A stretch of 64,000 nucleotides of DNA. Origin: Ianthella basta (Eukaryota > Porifera > Demospongiae > Verongiida > Ianthellidae). The position numbers and the translations under genes are program-made. Within the stretch, counting starts at the first letter, position 1, and each line of letters begins with the position of its first letter. The notes beneath the pieces were generated by a model. That model had not been told where the DNA came from and searched no databases. It saw nothing but the letters and a program-made list of their open reading frames with translations. Shown here in pieces: positions 34,264 to 46,650 of this stretch. The stretch covers positions 10,357,733 to 10,421,732 of the forward strand of contig OZ025870.1 in assembly GCA_964019415.1 (NCBI GenBank), in the 5' to 3' direction.

Positions 34264-36805
34264 CCAGTATTAGCCTTTCTGCAGCTGTTTCCTCCCCATC
34301 TGTTTCTCCTTCACTCTCTCCTTCCCCCTCATTTTCCCCTTCACTCTCTCCTTCCCCCTCACTCTCTTCTTCACTCTCTTCTTCCCCTTCGCTCTCCCCT
34401 TCACCCTCTTTGTCACCCAAGCCAGCTGTTCGGTGCAGCAATGACTCTGAAGTTTGCAAAGGCACAAACAATGCCTTCCAGTACCGAGTCATCACTCTAC
34501 CCAATGCTTTGAGAGTGCTGCTCATCTCCAACAACAAGACATCCACAGCAGCAGCTGCAATGGACGTCCGCTCTGGCACCTTCCAAGAAACCATACCTGG
34601 GTTGGCTAACTTTTGTACAAACATGCTCTTTCTCGGAACTCAAAAATACCCAGCGGAGGATGCCTACTCTCAGTTTTTGAGAGCAAATGGTGGTGTTCGA
34701 AATGCCTACACTGATTCTGAAAACACCAATTATTTCTTTTCTGTGAATAGTGATAAGTTGGAGGAAGCTCTGGATCGATTTGCACAGTTCTTCATTGGTC
34801 CACTGTTTAATGAAGATGCATTAAACCGTGAGATTAATGCCATTAACTCGCAGTTTGAGTTACTCAGAGGAATTCCCTTCTGGCGCACTAACCTATTATT
34901 AAAGGATGTTGCTGACCCAAGAAGCAAGTTTTCAAGGTAATGTTAACATTATTGGGATTGTTCCTTCTGATCATGATGAGTATTGCTTCTTATAAGACTG
35001 GTAGCTACTATAGCTATGTAGCCATACCAGGAGAGCCTGCACAGTCATATACGTAGTATAGATTATGTACATTTGTGATGTGTACTATAATTTTGTATGA
35101 CATTAATTTGCATACTTATCTGCATATTAGACAGTGCTGCATGGTGTGATTAGATGCATATGTGTACATACATTGGTGAAAACTTTGTAAGTGTGGTAAT
35201 GTTTAGCCATTGCAATTGGTATAAGGTAAACTGGGGTAATTTCGTCACTAGGGTAGTTCCATCAGTTTGGCTTAATCTCAACTCTTCTTCCTTCACGATG
35301 GGCTTTTAGCTCAGCACAACACCGCTATTTTGCAACCTGTCTACAACACTCTCTAAACATAAGCAGGAGTGAATGTGCTCATTCTTGATAAGTAGTAACT
35401 GTGTAGACTCACATGATGGAATTATCCCTGTTTGAAATAGTGACGGTATTACTCCAGTTTACCTTTGATTACCAGTAATGTGAGCATGCATGCATTGTGT
35501 GCTCACATGACTGTACGCATTAAGATAATTATAGGTTTCTATTGTAATTATGGCCTGGTGCACACTGGTTCTGATCACAAAGACCGTAGGAATATATTGT
35601 GAGATTGTTCTGTATTGTTCCTTGAAAGGTTCCACATTGGTAACACTGCTACACTCACTGTTCCTGGCATTCGGCAGCAAGTCATGGAATTCTACCAGAA
35701 AAGATACTCTGCCAATATTGTGAGTGTCCCAAAGTAGATGGTATAGCTAGACAATAACAGGTAGAATATTAATGGAAAATAATAATTATACTATCAATTG
35801 CAAACATGTGTGTTATTGTGATCCTTCTAATTGGCCTTAATTGTTCCCATCACTGAGACCGCATTGCCTAACTAATAGCGACAAAGATCCTCTGGAAGAG
35901 AATTTCAACAGAAGGTGGCTCCTCCTGTTTAGAATTTCATGCGATGCCCCGGTTCATGAAGGAACTTGAGTGTCACCGGGCCACAGACAACTGTTGTTTC
36001 TAAGGCCACAGGTGCCAAATGATGACTTAATTGATTCAAGCTCTGCATACTTCGCTTGCTTCCTCTGCTCTGCCGAAGCTGCGACTGCACTTGGCCAGCG
36101 AAGTTGGGGAGGGGACATACATGTCAGGACAGGTTGTAGTTTATATTTCCATGCAGAGGGACAATGTGGTCCCAGTGATGGGAACAATTAAGGACAAATT
36201 CCAGTAATAAAGGAGTCTGAAATGCCCTAGCAGTAATCTGTTGATTAAATGACACACTTCTAGTGCATATCTGTTCCCCATTGTTTCATAATGTATTATG
36301 TATAATGTATTATGAGAGCTGCATGCAAATTAAAGCCATAATGATACTATATAGACCTGTGCCATGAACCTCCTGTATTGCTAAGCAGTCAACTAGCGAT
36401 CATTACTAGCAACTTATATGCCCAAACTATAATAGATGCAGCTAGTCATTTATGGAAAGGAGGATGTTGAGCAGCTTGAGGTATGGGCAAGAGAGATATT
36501 CTCTAACATCTCCAATAAAGGCATCCAACCTCCCCTACCTCCAAGTGGACCCTTCCCCACTGGTTACAAGGCAAGGCTGATTGTCTACAAACCACTGACT
36601 CCCACTCCCCAGCTCGGAATCATATGGCAGATACCGAGCAGGCAGGACCTGTACAGGTACACAGGATATGGCCTGCATATACAGAGCTAGCGAAGAGAGC
36701 GCATGCTGGCTGGTTGGTTCTAATTGAATATCAATGTGTCTCTGCTTCTCTCTATCTCTCTCTCCTCTGTCACACCATTCTTCATACACACACATGCACA
36801 CACAC

Positions 36806-36904
<99 letters not shown>

Positions 36905-39900
36905 TTCTTCAGGTTTGGAGTAATGAAGTTCATCTCAGAGCTCCTCAACCATGCAGGAAAGGGGAGTCTCTCTCACTACCTCAAGAACACTCACTCCTGG
37001 GCTTCTTCCATAATATTCTATCAACTAGATAGCACTAGCGGTTTTGCTCTCTTCTTCATTGACATTGACCTGACAGACGCTGGTGTTGCTCATGTGGAGG
37101 ATGTGGTTACAGGAGTGTTTGGGTACATTGCAATGCTGAAGGACAGTGAGGATGATGAGTTGAGTGCAGTGTGGGAGGGGCTGAATGCACTGGACCAGAT
37201 AAAGTTTGACTATGCACCGCCACCTTCTGGCTCTGTGTTCGAGATCAGGTGAGCTTCGTGCATGTGTACACATTAATCCAATCAATCAGTAGTATGGATG
37301 ATATAAAGAATGCCATATATAGGAATGTGCACAATGTCTTTTTTCTACATGATATTGTGAAGTGCATGTTAAAATTTGCTTCATGCTGTCTGCATTTCTT
37401 CTTTCGCCTTCTGCATTATGAGTTAATTTCCTCAATTTTTTCATTCTTTGCTTAAATTACTGCACTTTGGTCATACTCCATACTCACTTCTCTTTCCACC
37501 AGTAACCTAGCAGCAACAATGCGGACAGTCAAGGACCCCGCAGACTTTCTCTCTCCTCCCCAGCGATCTATATGGAACATCACACAAGTCAGATGTTTCC
37601 TCAGTTACCTCACACCGGACAATAGCAACATTGGTTTTGCAAAACCTGACCTTTTATACAGCAACAAGACCACGCCTCCAAGTATCCATGGTGACTGCAC
37701 TCAACCAGGAGCAGCCCGACACAACTTCAACGTGTCCTCAGCCGATTTATATGAGCCCTACTATGGCACTCTGTATGCCCTGTATTGTACTGACCCAGAG
37801 CTGATCAAGAAGTGGGAAGATCCTGACATTCCCAAGGGCACTTTCTTCTTGCCTGATTTTCAAAGGTACGCACCTCGAGCTCACAACCTCACCCTTCTAC
37901 CCCTACCGGATGATCATAGCAAAACACCTCATTTGGTACTTGACAATCTAAATGGTAAGTGCACATCTAAAAATTTATGTATAATAATTATATGCATGAC
38001 GTCGACAAAATAATATATGTGTGACTTAACCCCCCCCCCCCCCCCCCCCCCCATCTTTACATCCTGTCTTTTCCTTTGTTACCAATAAGCCAGTACTGGC
38101 TGTGCAGCCTCTGATTACATGCTGCTGTCACTTTGATAATAAGAACATATATGTAGGTGTTGGCTGATCTGTTAGTGTACAATTGCCAATGTTTTAGCTA
38201 CACCTGAAACATACAGTAGTTCCATTTAATAGACTACAGACTTTTTATGGAATGTAAGAAACAATAATACAGTGGAACATGTCTAGGATGGTCATTGCAT
38301 TAGGCAGCCACCTCTCTATAAAGGTCAATTAGAACTGGCCCACAAGTGGCTGTCATAGACAGGTTCCACTGTATATTGCATGTTCTTGATCAATTCGTGA
38401 TGTGCCTGCAATAATTATTATCTTTTTACATTGCCAGCTGTGTATAGCTTATAATTTTAATCTTTGTTATGCATGCACACTTTCCCTTACTTCTCTCTTC
38501 AAGGCTACCGAGTGTGGTGGATGCAGGACTACCAGTTCAGAGACCCTATTGTGATTGTCAAGTGTCAGGCTTACACAGGAGCAGTGGCAGCGACAGTGAA
38601 GGACCAAGGTGTGTGTGTGTGGACAATAGAGGTATTGTATGCGGTGCGCACTTGCTTTATTGCATTTTTGCAAGCACATGCTTTGATATTCAAGCAAGTT
38701 ACACTCAACAGCTATATACACAAGGCACATTTGAACAAACTGAATAAATGAGAAGTGAAAGTTGTTTGGGCAGCCTCAGAACTACTATGGATCCCAAGAT
38801 AAGATTCCAAGTAGCCCACACCCAGCCCACCCTATCCTTTCGCTCCACTGCCACTTGTCTCTTCGGATTGCATTTGCAATATATAATGCTATAATTATGT
38901 TTTGTGTATGTTCTTTTTTCTCTCCTGCAGCCCTGTCCCAAGTGTTTGTCGACTATGTGAATAAACTACTGAGTGAAGTGACTGATGTAGCCTCAGCTGC
39001 ATCATATCAGGTGAACTTTGACCTCTTGCCAAGCGGCCTCACCCTTCAGTTCTCTGGTTACAGTGACCCAGAGGTGTTTATGAGATTCATGAAGGACGTG
39101 CTGAGTGGTAAGAGATTGAAATGCAATAACTATAGTATTAGTGCATGGCTTTAAGACATCCTACTGTTATATACATATACATATTCTGGAGCCCAATGAT
39201 CATGAAAAATTGTATATGCATGACTTGTGCATAAATTTCTATACAGCATCTGAAGTTCACCACACTTGTATGCTTAATACAGCACTATTACGTCTAACTG
39301 TGTATGCAGAGGTATCTGATAGATCAGCTGCATCCTTCAGAGTGAACATAGACACCCTAGAACTAGCTTACCGACGAGTGGTGAACTTCCTGAGGAACTA
39401 CCTGACTTCTACACTACCCTACCAATATGCAGGAGAGCTAACAAGGTGAGGTTCTGAACATGAATTCTGGGCACTGCCACTTCTGAAAGTGTATGGAATG
39501 TTTAACTCTCGCATAATTATCTTTATATTAAAGCTAGCAACGAGTCAACCAGTGTGCCAGCATATAATTATGATTGTAGATTCTACATAAGAGAGAATTT
39601 GACAAAACTTGCTGCTACTTCTCTGTTGTTTCTCCTTAGAGTGATGCTGGTGGACCCGCACTATTCACGCGCAGAGGTGTTGGCGGTACTGGACAATGTC
39701 ACTGTGGACGATTTACCAACTGCTTTGGCTCATTATAAGGATGATGTCATAGTTTCCATTTCCAGACTGGAGTGCTATGTAACTGGGAATGTGGACCGAG
39801 ATGGGGTGAGCAATATATGTCTCCTCTGATTATACATCTAACTATATGGAAAAATGATAATTATAGTTCACTACATAAAGTGGCTTGTTTTACCAAGTAG

Positions 39901-42900
39901 TGCTCTTGGTAAACTAGAGATTCTGCACACTAAGTAAAACATAGTAAACTGGTGTTTAACTTTACCAACGTAGTAAGACAACAATGAATATCATCAATTG
40001 CTGTACCATACCATTAGACATGAGAGGCTTGATTTATTCAATTGTATTGCCTTGTGTCTAGCACAGAAATAATCTTGTGTGTGACAATGTGTTGAGCTAT
40101 GCAACATCTGCATTCATCAGTATAATTATTGAATATACTGCTCTTCTACTTGCCCTCAGGCCATTGAGTACTCTGGAGCAATCCGTGAGGCGTTACTGCA
40201 GAACTCCACTTCTGAAGTAAGTCAAGAGGAGGAGGGAGTGAGGGTGGTCAAAATGAAGCAAGGCACCACAGCACTTGTAACAAGGACTCTTAATCCAGAG
40301 GTGGATGACAACTCAGCCATCATGGTGGTGAAAGAGGTACGTAAGCATGCAGTTTATCATAGAGTCTGTCTATAATACATATCATGCTAGTGCAGTGATT
40401 ACCCAGATTTTCTAGTACCAAAATATTTTGGATAACTTCATGTTGATTGTAAATGTGTGTATACATTAAACACCATTCCTGTAGATGCATGTATATATAT
40501 GTACAGTCCTTTAAGTTCCCTAGCCACCCTTTTCTTACTTCAATCTGCCACTCATAAGCCCCACACCCATGCATCTACTTTCTCGGGTAACTTCCTTAAT
40601 TCACTCCTTATTACTCCACTATAAATTGCTCAATGAACATCCTTTCCTTCCTCCAGTCACTTTTCTCCTCTGTTCATCCTCCTCAATTGTAGGTTGGTCC
40701 TTTGTGTGAAGTTACCACTGATCCTAAAGATGGCTCCCCAGTGACCTGTAGTGAGGAGTCTCTGGAGAACACAGTGTACTCTAACGTACTAAACCTGATT
40801 ATGTCGGTAAGTGAGGAAACATTGGACTATAGGGCATACACACACCCACACACACACACACATGCGCACGCAAGCATGCAAGCACACACACATATACAAG
40901 CACATGCACATGCACATGCATGCAATTTCATAATGTACAATCAGTGAATGCCATAGAAAAGGCTACTCACACACATATCGCACATACACATTGTACCCAT
41001 GCTCTAATATGTCCTCTTAGCAAAAACTTCAAATCCAATTGGTAGGAATCATAAAGATCTACCCCACAGCACTGCAACCAAGCTTAAGATTGGCTACATA
41101 ACACATCAGAATGTATGAATCAATCTTAAACTAATGCGATTGGCTGGGTTATTCATCACTATGGAGCTAGTAATGTATACCTTTGAACTCGCATTCGCTT
41201 GGTCTGTATAGTTCGAAGCAACATTTTGTGACAGGAGCACATATTGAGTAAGATGGCCTGGCAGACAAGTTCGCCGACAGAAGACAATTCCACTACACAC
41301 AGCCTGCATGGGCTGTTCTATAAACACTAGCACCTCATCTGTGCAAAATTAAAATAGCACAAATGCAATCATTGGCATGGGCGCATCCCGCTCCTACCCC
41401 ATGCATCCATTTTTTCTTTCGTTATGTGCTCCTAATGTGTATACTAATATTATAATAATAATAGATATCACATCACAATGAATGTTCCCGCATGTCCATT
41501 TTTCTGTAGGATGATAGAGATTAATCACTGGGAATATTACACCAACCAGCCTCCTACACCAATGGTGTCTCAGGAGGCTGGGGGGCATCACGCCCTATTA
41601 ATGGCAACCAGTGATCACAGCCTTCCCCCGCTAGTCATCCTACAAAGATGGTAGAGCCACAGACAGCTGTTTCGCCCTAGTTGGGGCTCATCAGTGTGGC
41701 GTACTGATGGATGGTAAGATGACTAGCTACTCTTGTGTCCACCACTAGTGAAACACTTGTGGTTTCGACAAGAGCGAATACTAATGGGGGAAGGCTGCAA
41801 GTCATTTACAAAAGCGTGACTTGGCGCAAGGTTGTTAAGAGGACAGTTTGTAGCAGTTGGTCCACTGCTGAGGTTTGGTTGATAGAGATTAATCACTGGG
41901 AATATTACACCAACCAGCCTCCTACACCAATGGTGTCTCAGGAGGCTGGGGGGCATCACGCCCTATTAATGGCAACCAGTGATCACAGCCTTCCCCCGCT
42001 AGTCATCCTACAAAGATGGTAGAGCCACAGACAGCTGTTTCGCCCTAGTTGGGGCTCATCAGTGTGGCGTACTGATGGATGGTAAGATGACTAGCTACTC
42101 TTGTGTCCACCACTAGTGAAACACTTGTGGTTTCGACAAGAGCGAATACTAATGGGGGAAGGCTGCAAGTCATTTACAAAAGCGTGACTTGGCGCAAGGT
42201 TGTTAAGAGGACAGTTTGTAGCAGTTGGTCCACTGCTGAGGTTTGGTTGATGGAGATTAATCACTGGGAATATTACACCAACCAGCCTCCTACACCAATG
42301 GTGTCTCAGGAGGCTGGGGGGCCCCCCAGCCTCCTGAGACACCATTGGGTAGAGTAGCTAGTCATCTTACCATCCATCAGTACGCCACACTGATGAGCCC
42401 CAACTAGGGCGAAACAGCTGTCTGTGGCTCTACCATCTTTGTAGGATGACTAGCGGGGGAAGGCTGTGATCACTGGTTGCCATTAATAGGGCGTGATGCC
42501 CCCCAGCCTCCTGAGACACCATTGGTGTAGGAGGCTGGTTGGTGTAATATTCCCAGTGATTAATCTCTATCAACCAAACCTCAGCAGTGGACCAACTGCT
42601 ACAAACTGTCCTCTTTCTGTAGGATGCCTGCTTTAATACACTTAGGACGCAGGAGCAACTGGGACATGCAGTTTTCTGCGGCACCTTTACACTTGAAAAT
42701 TTGGTAACCACCCTATTCTTTGAAGTTCAAAGCTCCTTCAGAGGTCCTCCTTACCTTCTTGATCGTATCAACAACTTCACTATCACCTATCTTACGTCTG
42801 AGCTAAGTAATGCATTCTTTGAGCAAGGTTTGGAAGCGTACAAGGTTATATTAAAAGCAGAGGACAGAACTCTTCAAGAACAGGTGAATAGACTGTGGAT

Positions 42901-43177
42901 ACAAATTCACAACCAGCATTACGAATTCAATCGCAGAGAGGTCCTGCTGAATATAACAGAGCGTGTAACCTACGCACAATTTGTTGACTTCTACAAAGCA
43001 TACGTTCTAGGAAATTTGAACAATGGAGGCCAGACAAGTGTTAAGGAGCTGCTTATTGGCACTTTTAGTGCTAAGGTTGCCGATGTTACCTTTGATGTAC
43101 CTCGGCAGGTAGAAGAACAAGACCAGTATGAGTCAGCGAGAGAGTTCAAGAAATCAGCCGTGTACTGGGATCAGTAG
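34264..43177 (+). CDS. M16-family metallopeptidase homologue, copy 2 (catalytically dead, intact frame)
   Basis: Twelve visible exons: 34264-34936, 35629-35719, 36436-36656, 36913-37248, 37503-37954, 38504-38608, 38931-39107, 39310-39445, 39640-39805, 40160-40336, 40693-40806, 42623-43177. All phases match copy 1, giving 1066 visible residues to TAG. Indels relative to copy 1 (exons 1, 5, 10) are whole codons, a sign of selection on the frame. The active site is NFCTN (34608-34622) with Gln at 34851-34853 instead of HxxEH...Glu, as in copy 1, so it should not bind zinc or cleave peptides. Exon 1 has an expanded Ser/Pro/Leu repeat of about 45 residues after the likely signal peptide. Exon 12 is preceded by a retrozyme-like insertion with a duplicated acceptor. 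Possible role as an inactive decoy or binding protein: inference. Confidence 0.88.
35835..36193. repeat. Foldback element with retroelement fragment, M16 intron 2 (copy 2)
   Basis: Same ends and content as 20796-21162. The minus strand encodes AEQRKQAKYAELES. Confidence 0.7.
36785..36902. repeat. (CA)n microsatellite before M16 exon 4 (copy 2)
   Basis: About 55 CA units with a single CTG interruption near 36807. Homologous to 21985-22225. Confidence 0.97.
38030..38052. repeat. Poly-C run (23 C) in intron 5 of M16 copy 2
   Basis: Uninterrupted cytosines at the left edge of about 120 bp not present in copies 1 and 3, so it marks a small copy-specific insertion. Confidence 0.9.
39869..40004. 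repeat. Half CACTA-type MITE in intron 9 of M16 copy 2
   Basis: Starts CACTACATAAAG and follows the left half of the element at 11818-12066 (AGAGATTCTGCACACTAAG), then stops near the loop. It replaces intron sequence found in copies 1 and 3. Confidence 0.7.
41501..41513. repeat. Left 13-bp target-site duplication TTTCTGTAGGATG
   Basis: Identical to 42614-42626. It contains the original polypyrimidine end, the AG acceptor and the first four bases of exon 12. Confidence 0.9.
41656..41700 (-). ncRNA. Hammerhead ribozyme motif (direct unit 1)
   Basis: Read on the minus strand: stem I GCCACA, core CTGATGA, stem II GCCC-CAACTA-GGGC, core GAAA, short stem III (ACAG/CTGT), GTC cleavage triplet, and stem I partner TGTGGC. 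All invariant core positions are present. Confidence 0.88.
42024..42068 (-). ncRNA. Hammerhead ribozyme motif (direct unit 2)
   Basis: Identical in sequence to the unit 1 motif and exactly 368 bp downstream of it. Confidence 0.88.
42384..42428 (+). ncRNA. Hammerhead ribozyme motif (inverted unit, sense to the M16 gene)
   Basis: Stem I GCCACA (42384-42389) pairs with TGTGGC (42423-42428). CTGATGA is at 42390-42396, stem II spans 42397-42410, GAAA is at 42411-42414, and GTC ends at 42422, where cleavage is predicted. The very short, loopless stem III is the type that works best as a dimer. It lies in the transcribed strand of intron 11 of M16 copy 2. Confidence 0.88.
42614..42626. repeat. Right 13-bp target-site duplication, supplies the exon 12 acceptor
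   Basis: TTTCTGTAGGATG. Exon 12 starts at 42623 within it. With the left copy it proves insertion exactly at the 3' splice site. Confidence 0.9.
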
Positions 43178-43450
43178 TACAGTTAATGTTGAATGTAGCG
43201 CTGCATTAAACACAAAAGAATAATCTGGAGAACTTTAGCATAGTCTGTAGTCTGACTTTCAGCTTCATTAATAACTCTTTGTGCAGTTGTAGTGAGTTAT
43301 GCACACCATATGAAGGGACATTATACGTAGTGTTGTGCTTTATAGCTATATAGGCGAAGGCCATATGATGCTGATTATAATAGTATGGTAAATATAATCG
43401 CAATTGTGTATTCTGCATGCTTGGTGCATTAACCATTAAAGACAAGTGAT

Positions 43451-43454
<4 letters not shown>

Positions 43455-43488
<34 letters not shown>
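43455..43488. repeat. (AT)n microsatellite
   Basis: About 17 AT units in the 3' flank of M16 copy 2. The corresponding spot in copies 1 and 4 has only a few. Confidence 0.9.
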
Positions 43489-43491
<3 letters not shown>

Positions 43492-43696
43492 TCACTCTAG
43501 ATCTAAGCTAACTAACTAGTTAACTAAGCTTGTAGTTGTTCCTTATAATTATAAGCCCTTTTGCTCTTTATGGACAGATGCCCTTCGAACGCGCGCTCCG
43601 GAGTGCATAGCTACTTTCCGGAAAAACTACGGAGAATATGGACTATAGTTTAAGAACCTTTTTACTGGATCAGTGAGGGTGGGTCATTGAGCAGCA

Positions 43697-43830
43697 ATGC
43701 CTCAAGCCCCTCCAAGTGTTCACAGAGTTAGACTCGAATGACCACTGGGACGAAGATTACTCGTTTGCACTGGGCTACTCTTCTAGATGGCCAAAATTTG
43801 CTGTTGTTCCAAGAAATGGCTCAATGACAA
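43697..43830 (+). pseudogene. Start of an unrecognised acidic protein, broken (copy B)
   Basis: ATG CCT CAA starts the same sequence as at 28224 and 55500, but a 6-bp loss and a shift break the frame. The shifted frame reads LDSNDHWDEDYSFALGYSS. Compare the finding on three damaged copies. Confidence 0.4.
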
Positions 43831-43990
43831 GTGTGTCCATGGTGCTACACACCCTTCCACAATTCAGAATGTGTTTCCACTGTTGCTTGGAAGTCATAAA
43901 AGTTGACTGGCCCATGAGTAATTCGCATTCGAATTCCATAAGAAAGTAGAGAAACAAGGGTGTGCAAAAGTGTTTCCTCCAAAAACAAGG

Positions 43991-44156
43991 GCAGATGTAG
44001 GGATGGTGCAGTGTGTACCTGCAAGGCATGGCGAAACCATCTAGCAGAAAAGAGGATGGCCGGTACATGCAAAAGGGGGGGCGGGCCGGTCCATGCAAAA
44101 CCCAGGTCATTAACATGCGCTGACTTTGAATACATTTTCAGCATCCCTACATCTGC
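43991..44156 (+). repeat. MITE family 1
   Basis: GCAGATGTAGGGATGGTG to GCATCCCTACATCTGC, with the standard core. Confidence 0.85.
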
Positions 44157-46284
44157 CAACATTTTGCTGCACCTCCTACTACTGCATGCCCATTCCAGCT
44201 CTTCAATATTTAGTGATCATTTGCAGTTATTTTGTACATGTAACAGAGTGGCAGCCAGTACAAATTTCTACAATATGTACATCATAGTGCAAGCAGCTGC
44301 AAATGACCCAATGTTTGACCAGCTGCTTAAAACAATATATTTTCTGCAGACAGTGTTTAGTGTATGAGTTGAGCAAAGTTATAACAGAGGAAGAAGACCC
44401 AAGGATCAAATGTTCTGTCATTTTAATGATTCGAAGTGACTGCTGTGTTTGCATAATATATAGGATTCTATACAATACTACTTTTATATACGTTAAGTAT
44501 ACAAATTCTTCTTCTGTCTCTGTACGTGACTTTCTCCCGCCGTATTCCAAACTCTACTCAATATCTGTCTGTTTCTTTCCTCCCTCCATTGCAACCTTCC
44601 TCACTACCATGCATCCAACCTTCCTCCCTCCTTCCTCTCTCCCTTCTCCACTTACTAATCTGGTCTTTCCTCCACTTAACTTCTCTCCACCCCCATTTCC
44701 TCTCTCACTCACACATTCACTCGGATTCCATATTTCTCCCTCTTTGCCCATTTTGATCTCTACCTCCTTATTTCCCTTACTTTTTCACTCTTAGCCAGTA
44801 TTAGCCTTTCTGCAGCTGTTTCCTCCCCATCTGTTTCTCCGTCACCCTCACTGTTTCCCACCATAATAGAAGAACGGTGCTAAAATGATGCTGAAGTTTG
44901 CAAAGGCACAAACAATGCCTTCCAGTACCGAGTCATCACTCTACCCAATGCTTTGAGAGTGCTGCTCATGTCCAACAACAAGACATCCACAGCAGCAGCT
45001 GCAATGGACGTCCGCTCTGGCTCCTTCCAAGACACCATACCTGGGTTGGCTCACCTTTGTGAACACGTGCAAGTACCCAGCAGAGGATGCCTACTCTCAG
45101 TTTTTGACAGCAAATGGGGGTGTTCGAAATGCATATACTGCTTCTGAAAACACCAACTATTACTTTACTGTGAATAGTGATAAATTGGAGGAAGCTCTGG
45201 ATCGATTTACACAGTTCTTCATTGGTCCACTGTTTAATGAAGATGCATTAAACCGTGAGATTGATGCCATTAACTCAGAGTTTGAGTTACTCAGAAGAAT
45301 TCCCTTCTGGCGCACTAACCTATTATTAAAGGATGTTGCTGACCCAAGGAGCAAGTATTCAAGGTAATGTTAACATTATTGAGATTGTTCCTTCTGATCA
45401 TGATGAGTATTGCTTCTTATAAGACTGGTAGCTACTATAGCTATGTAGCCATACCAGGAGAGCCTGCACAGTCATATACGTAGTATAGATTATGTACATT
45501 TGTGATGTGTGCTATAATTTTGTATGACATTAATTGTATACTTATCTGCATATTAGACAGCACAGCATGGTGTGATAAGATGCATATGTGTACATACATT
45601 GGTAAAATAAGTGTGTAAGTGTGGTAATGTTTAGCTATTGGTATAAGGTAAACCGGTGTAATTTCGTCACTATAGGTTAGTTCCATCAGTTTGGTTTAAT
45701 TTCAACTCTTCTTCCTTAGTGGTGGGCTTTTAGCTCAGCACAACACCGCTATTTTGCAACCTGTCTACAACACTCTCTAAACATAAGCAGGAGTGAATGT
45801 GCTTATTCTTGATAAGTAGTAACTGTGTATACTCACATGATCGAATTATCCCGTTTTGAAATAGTGACGGTATTACCCCAGTTAACTTGTAATTATACGA
45901 GTAATGTGAGCATGCATGCATTGTGTGCTCACATGACTGTACACATTAAGATAATTATAGGTTTGTATTATAATTATGGCCTGGTGCACACTGGTTCTGA
46001 TCATGAGGACCGTAGGAATAATATTGTGAGATTGTTCTGTATTGTTCCATGAAAGGTTTGACATTGGTAACACTGCCACACTCGCTGTTCCAGGGATTCG
46101 GCAGCAAGTCATAGAATACTACCAGAAAAGATACTCTGCCAATATTGTGAGTGTCCCATTGTCGCATAAATGTGAACTACATTGTAGATGGTATAACTAG
46201 ACAATTACAGGTAGAATATTAATGGAACATAATAATTATACTATCTATTGCAAACATGAACGTCATTGTGATTGTTGCAATTGG

Positions 46285-46650
46285 CCTTAATTGTTCCCAT
46301 CACTGAGACTGCATTGCCTCACTGTATGGCAACAAAGATCCTCTGGCAGAGGATTTCAACAGAAGGTGGCTCCTCCTGTTTACAATTTCCCGCGATGCCC
46401 TGGTTCATGAAGGAACTTGAGTGCCACCGGGCCACAGACAACTGTTGTTTCTAATGCCACAGTTACCAAATGATGACTTGCTTCAAGCTCTGCATACTTC
46501 GCTTGCTTCCTTTGCTCTGCCATAGCTGAAACTGCACTTGCCGCTCTGATGGCCAGCGTGGTTGGGAAGGAGGCATACATGTCAGGACAGGTCATAATTT
46601 CTATTTCCGTACAGATGGACAATGTGGTCCCAGTGATGGGAACAATTAGG
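46285..46650. repeat. Foldback element with retroelement fragment, M16 intron 2 (copy 3)
   Basis: Same ends and content as 20796-21162. The minus strand encodes IRAASAVSAMAEQRKQAKY and a following TVALET piece. Confidence 0.7.

Larger units (their letters stand above)
41514..42613. mobile_element. Retrozyme-like insertion: 368-bp tandem units with hammerhead ribozymes, foldback
   Basis: Units begin with GATAGAGATTAATCAC at 41513 and 41881 and GATGGAGATTAATCAC at 42249, an exact period of 368 bp. At 42321/42322 a palindrome (CTGGGGGG/CCCCCCAG) turns the sequence round, and an inverted part-unit runs to 42613. A 13-bp duplication of target sequence flanks the whole. Each complete unit has a hammerhead ribozyme motif: minus strand in direct units, plus strand in the inverted one. 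Retrozymes are short non-autonomous retroelements made of tandem hammerhead units that circulate as small circular RNAs; they are described in plants and animals. Unit size and motif fit. There is no coding capacity. Confidence 0.85.

Noticed and set aside
34076-34273. ATG frame in the pyrimidine-rich tract as the M16 first exon
   Set aside because: It is out of phase with exon 1, reads only Ser/Pro/Leu-rich polypyrimidine, and is not conserved as protein among copies.
41723-42711. Repeated open frames in the 41.5-42.6 kb block as genes
   Set aside because: They repeat with the 368-bp non-coding unit and appear equally on both strands.
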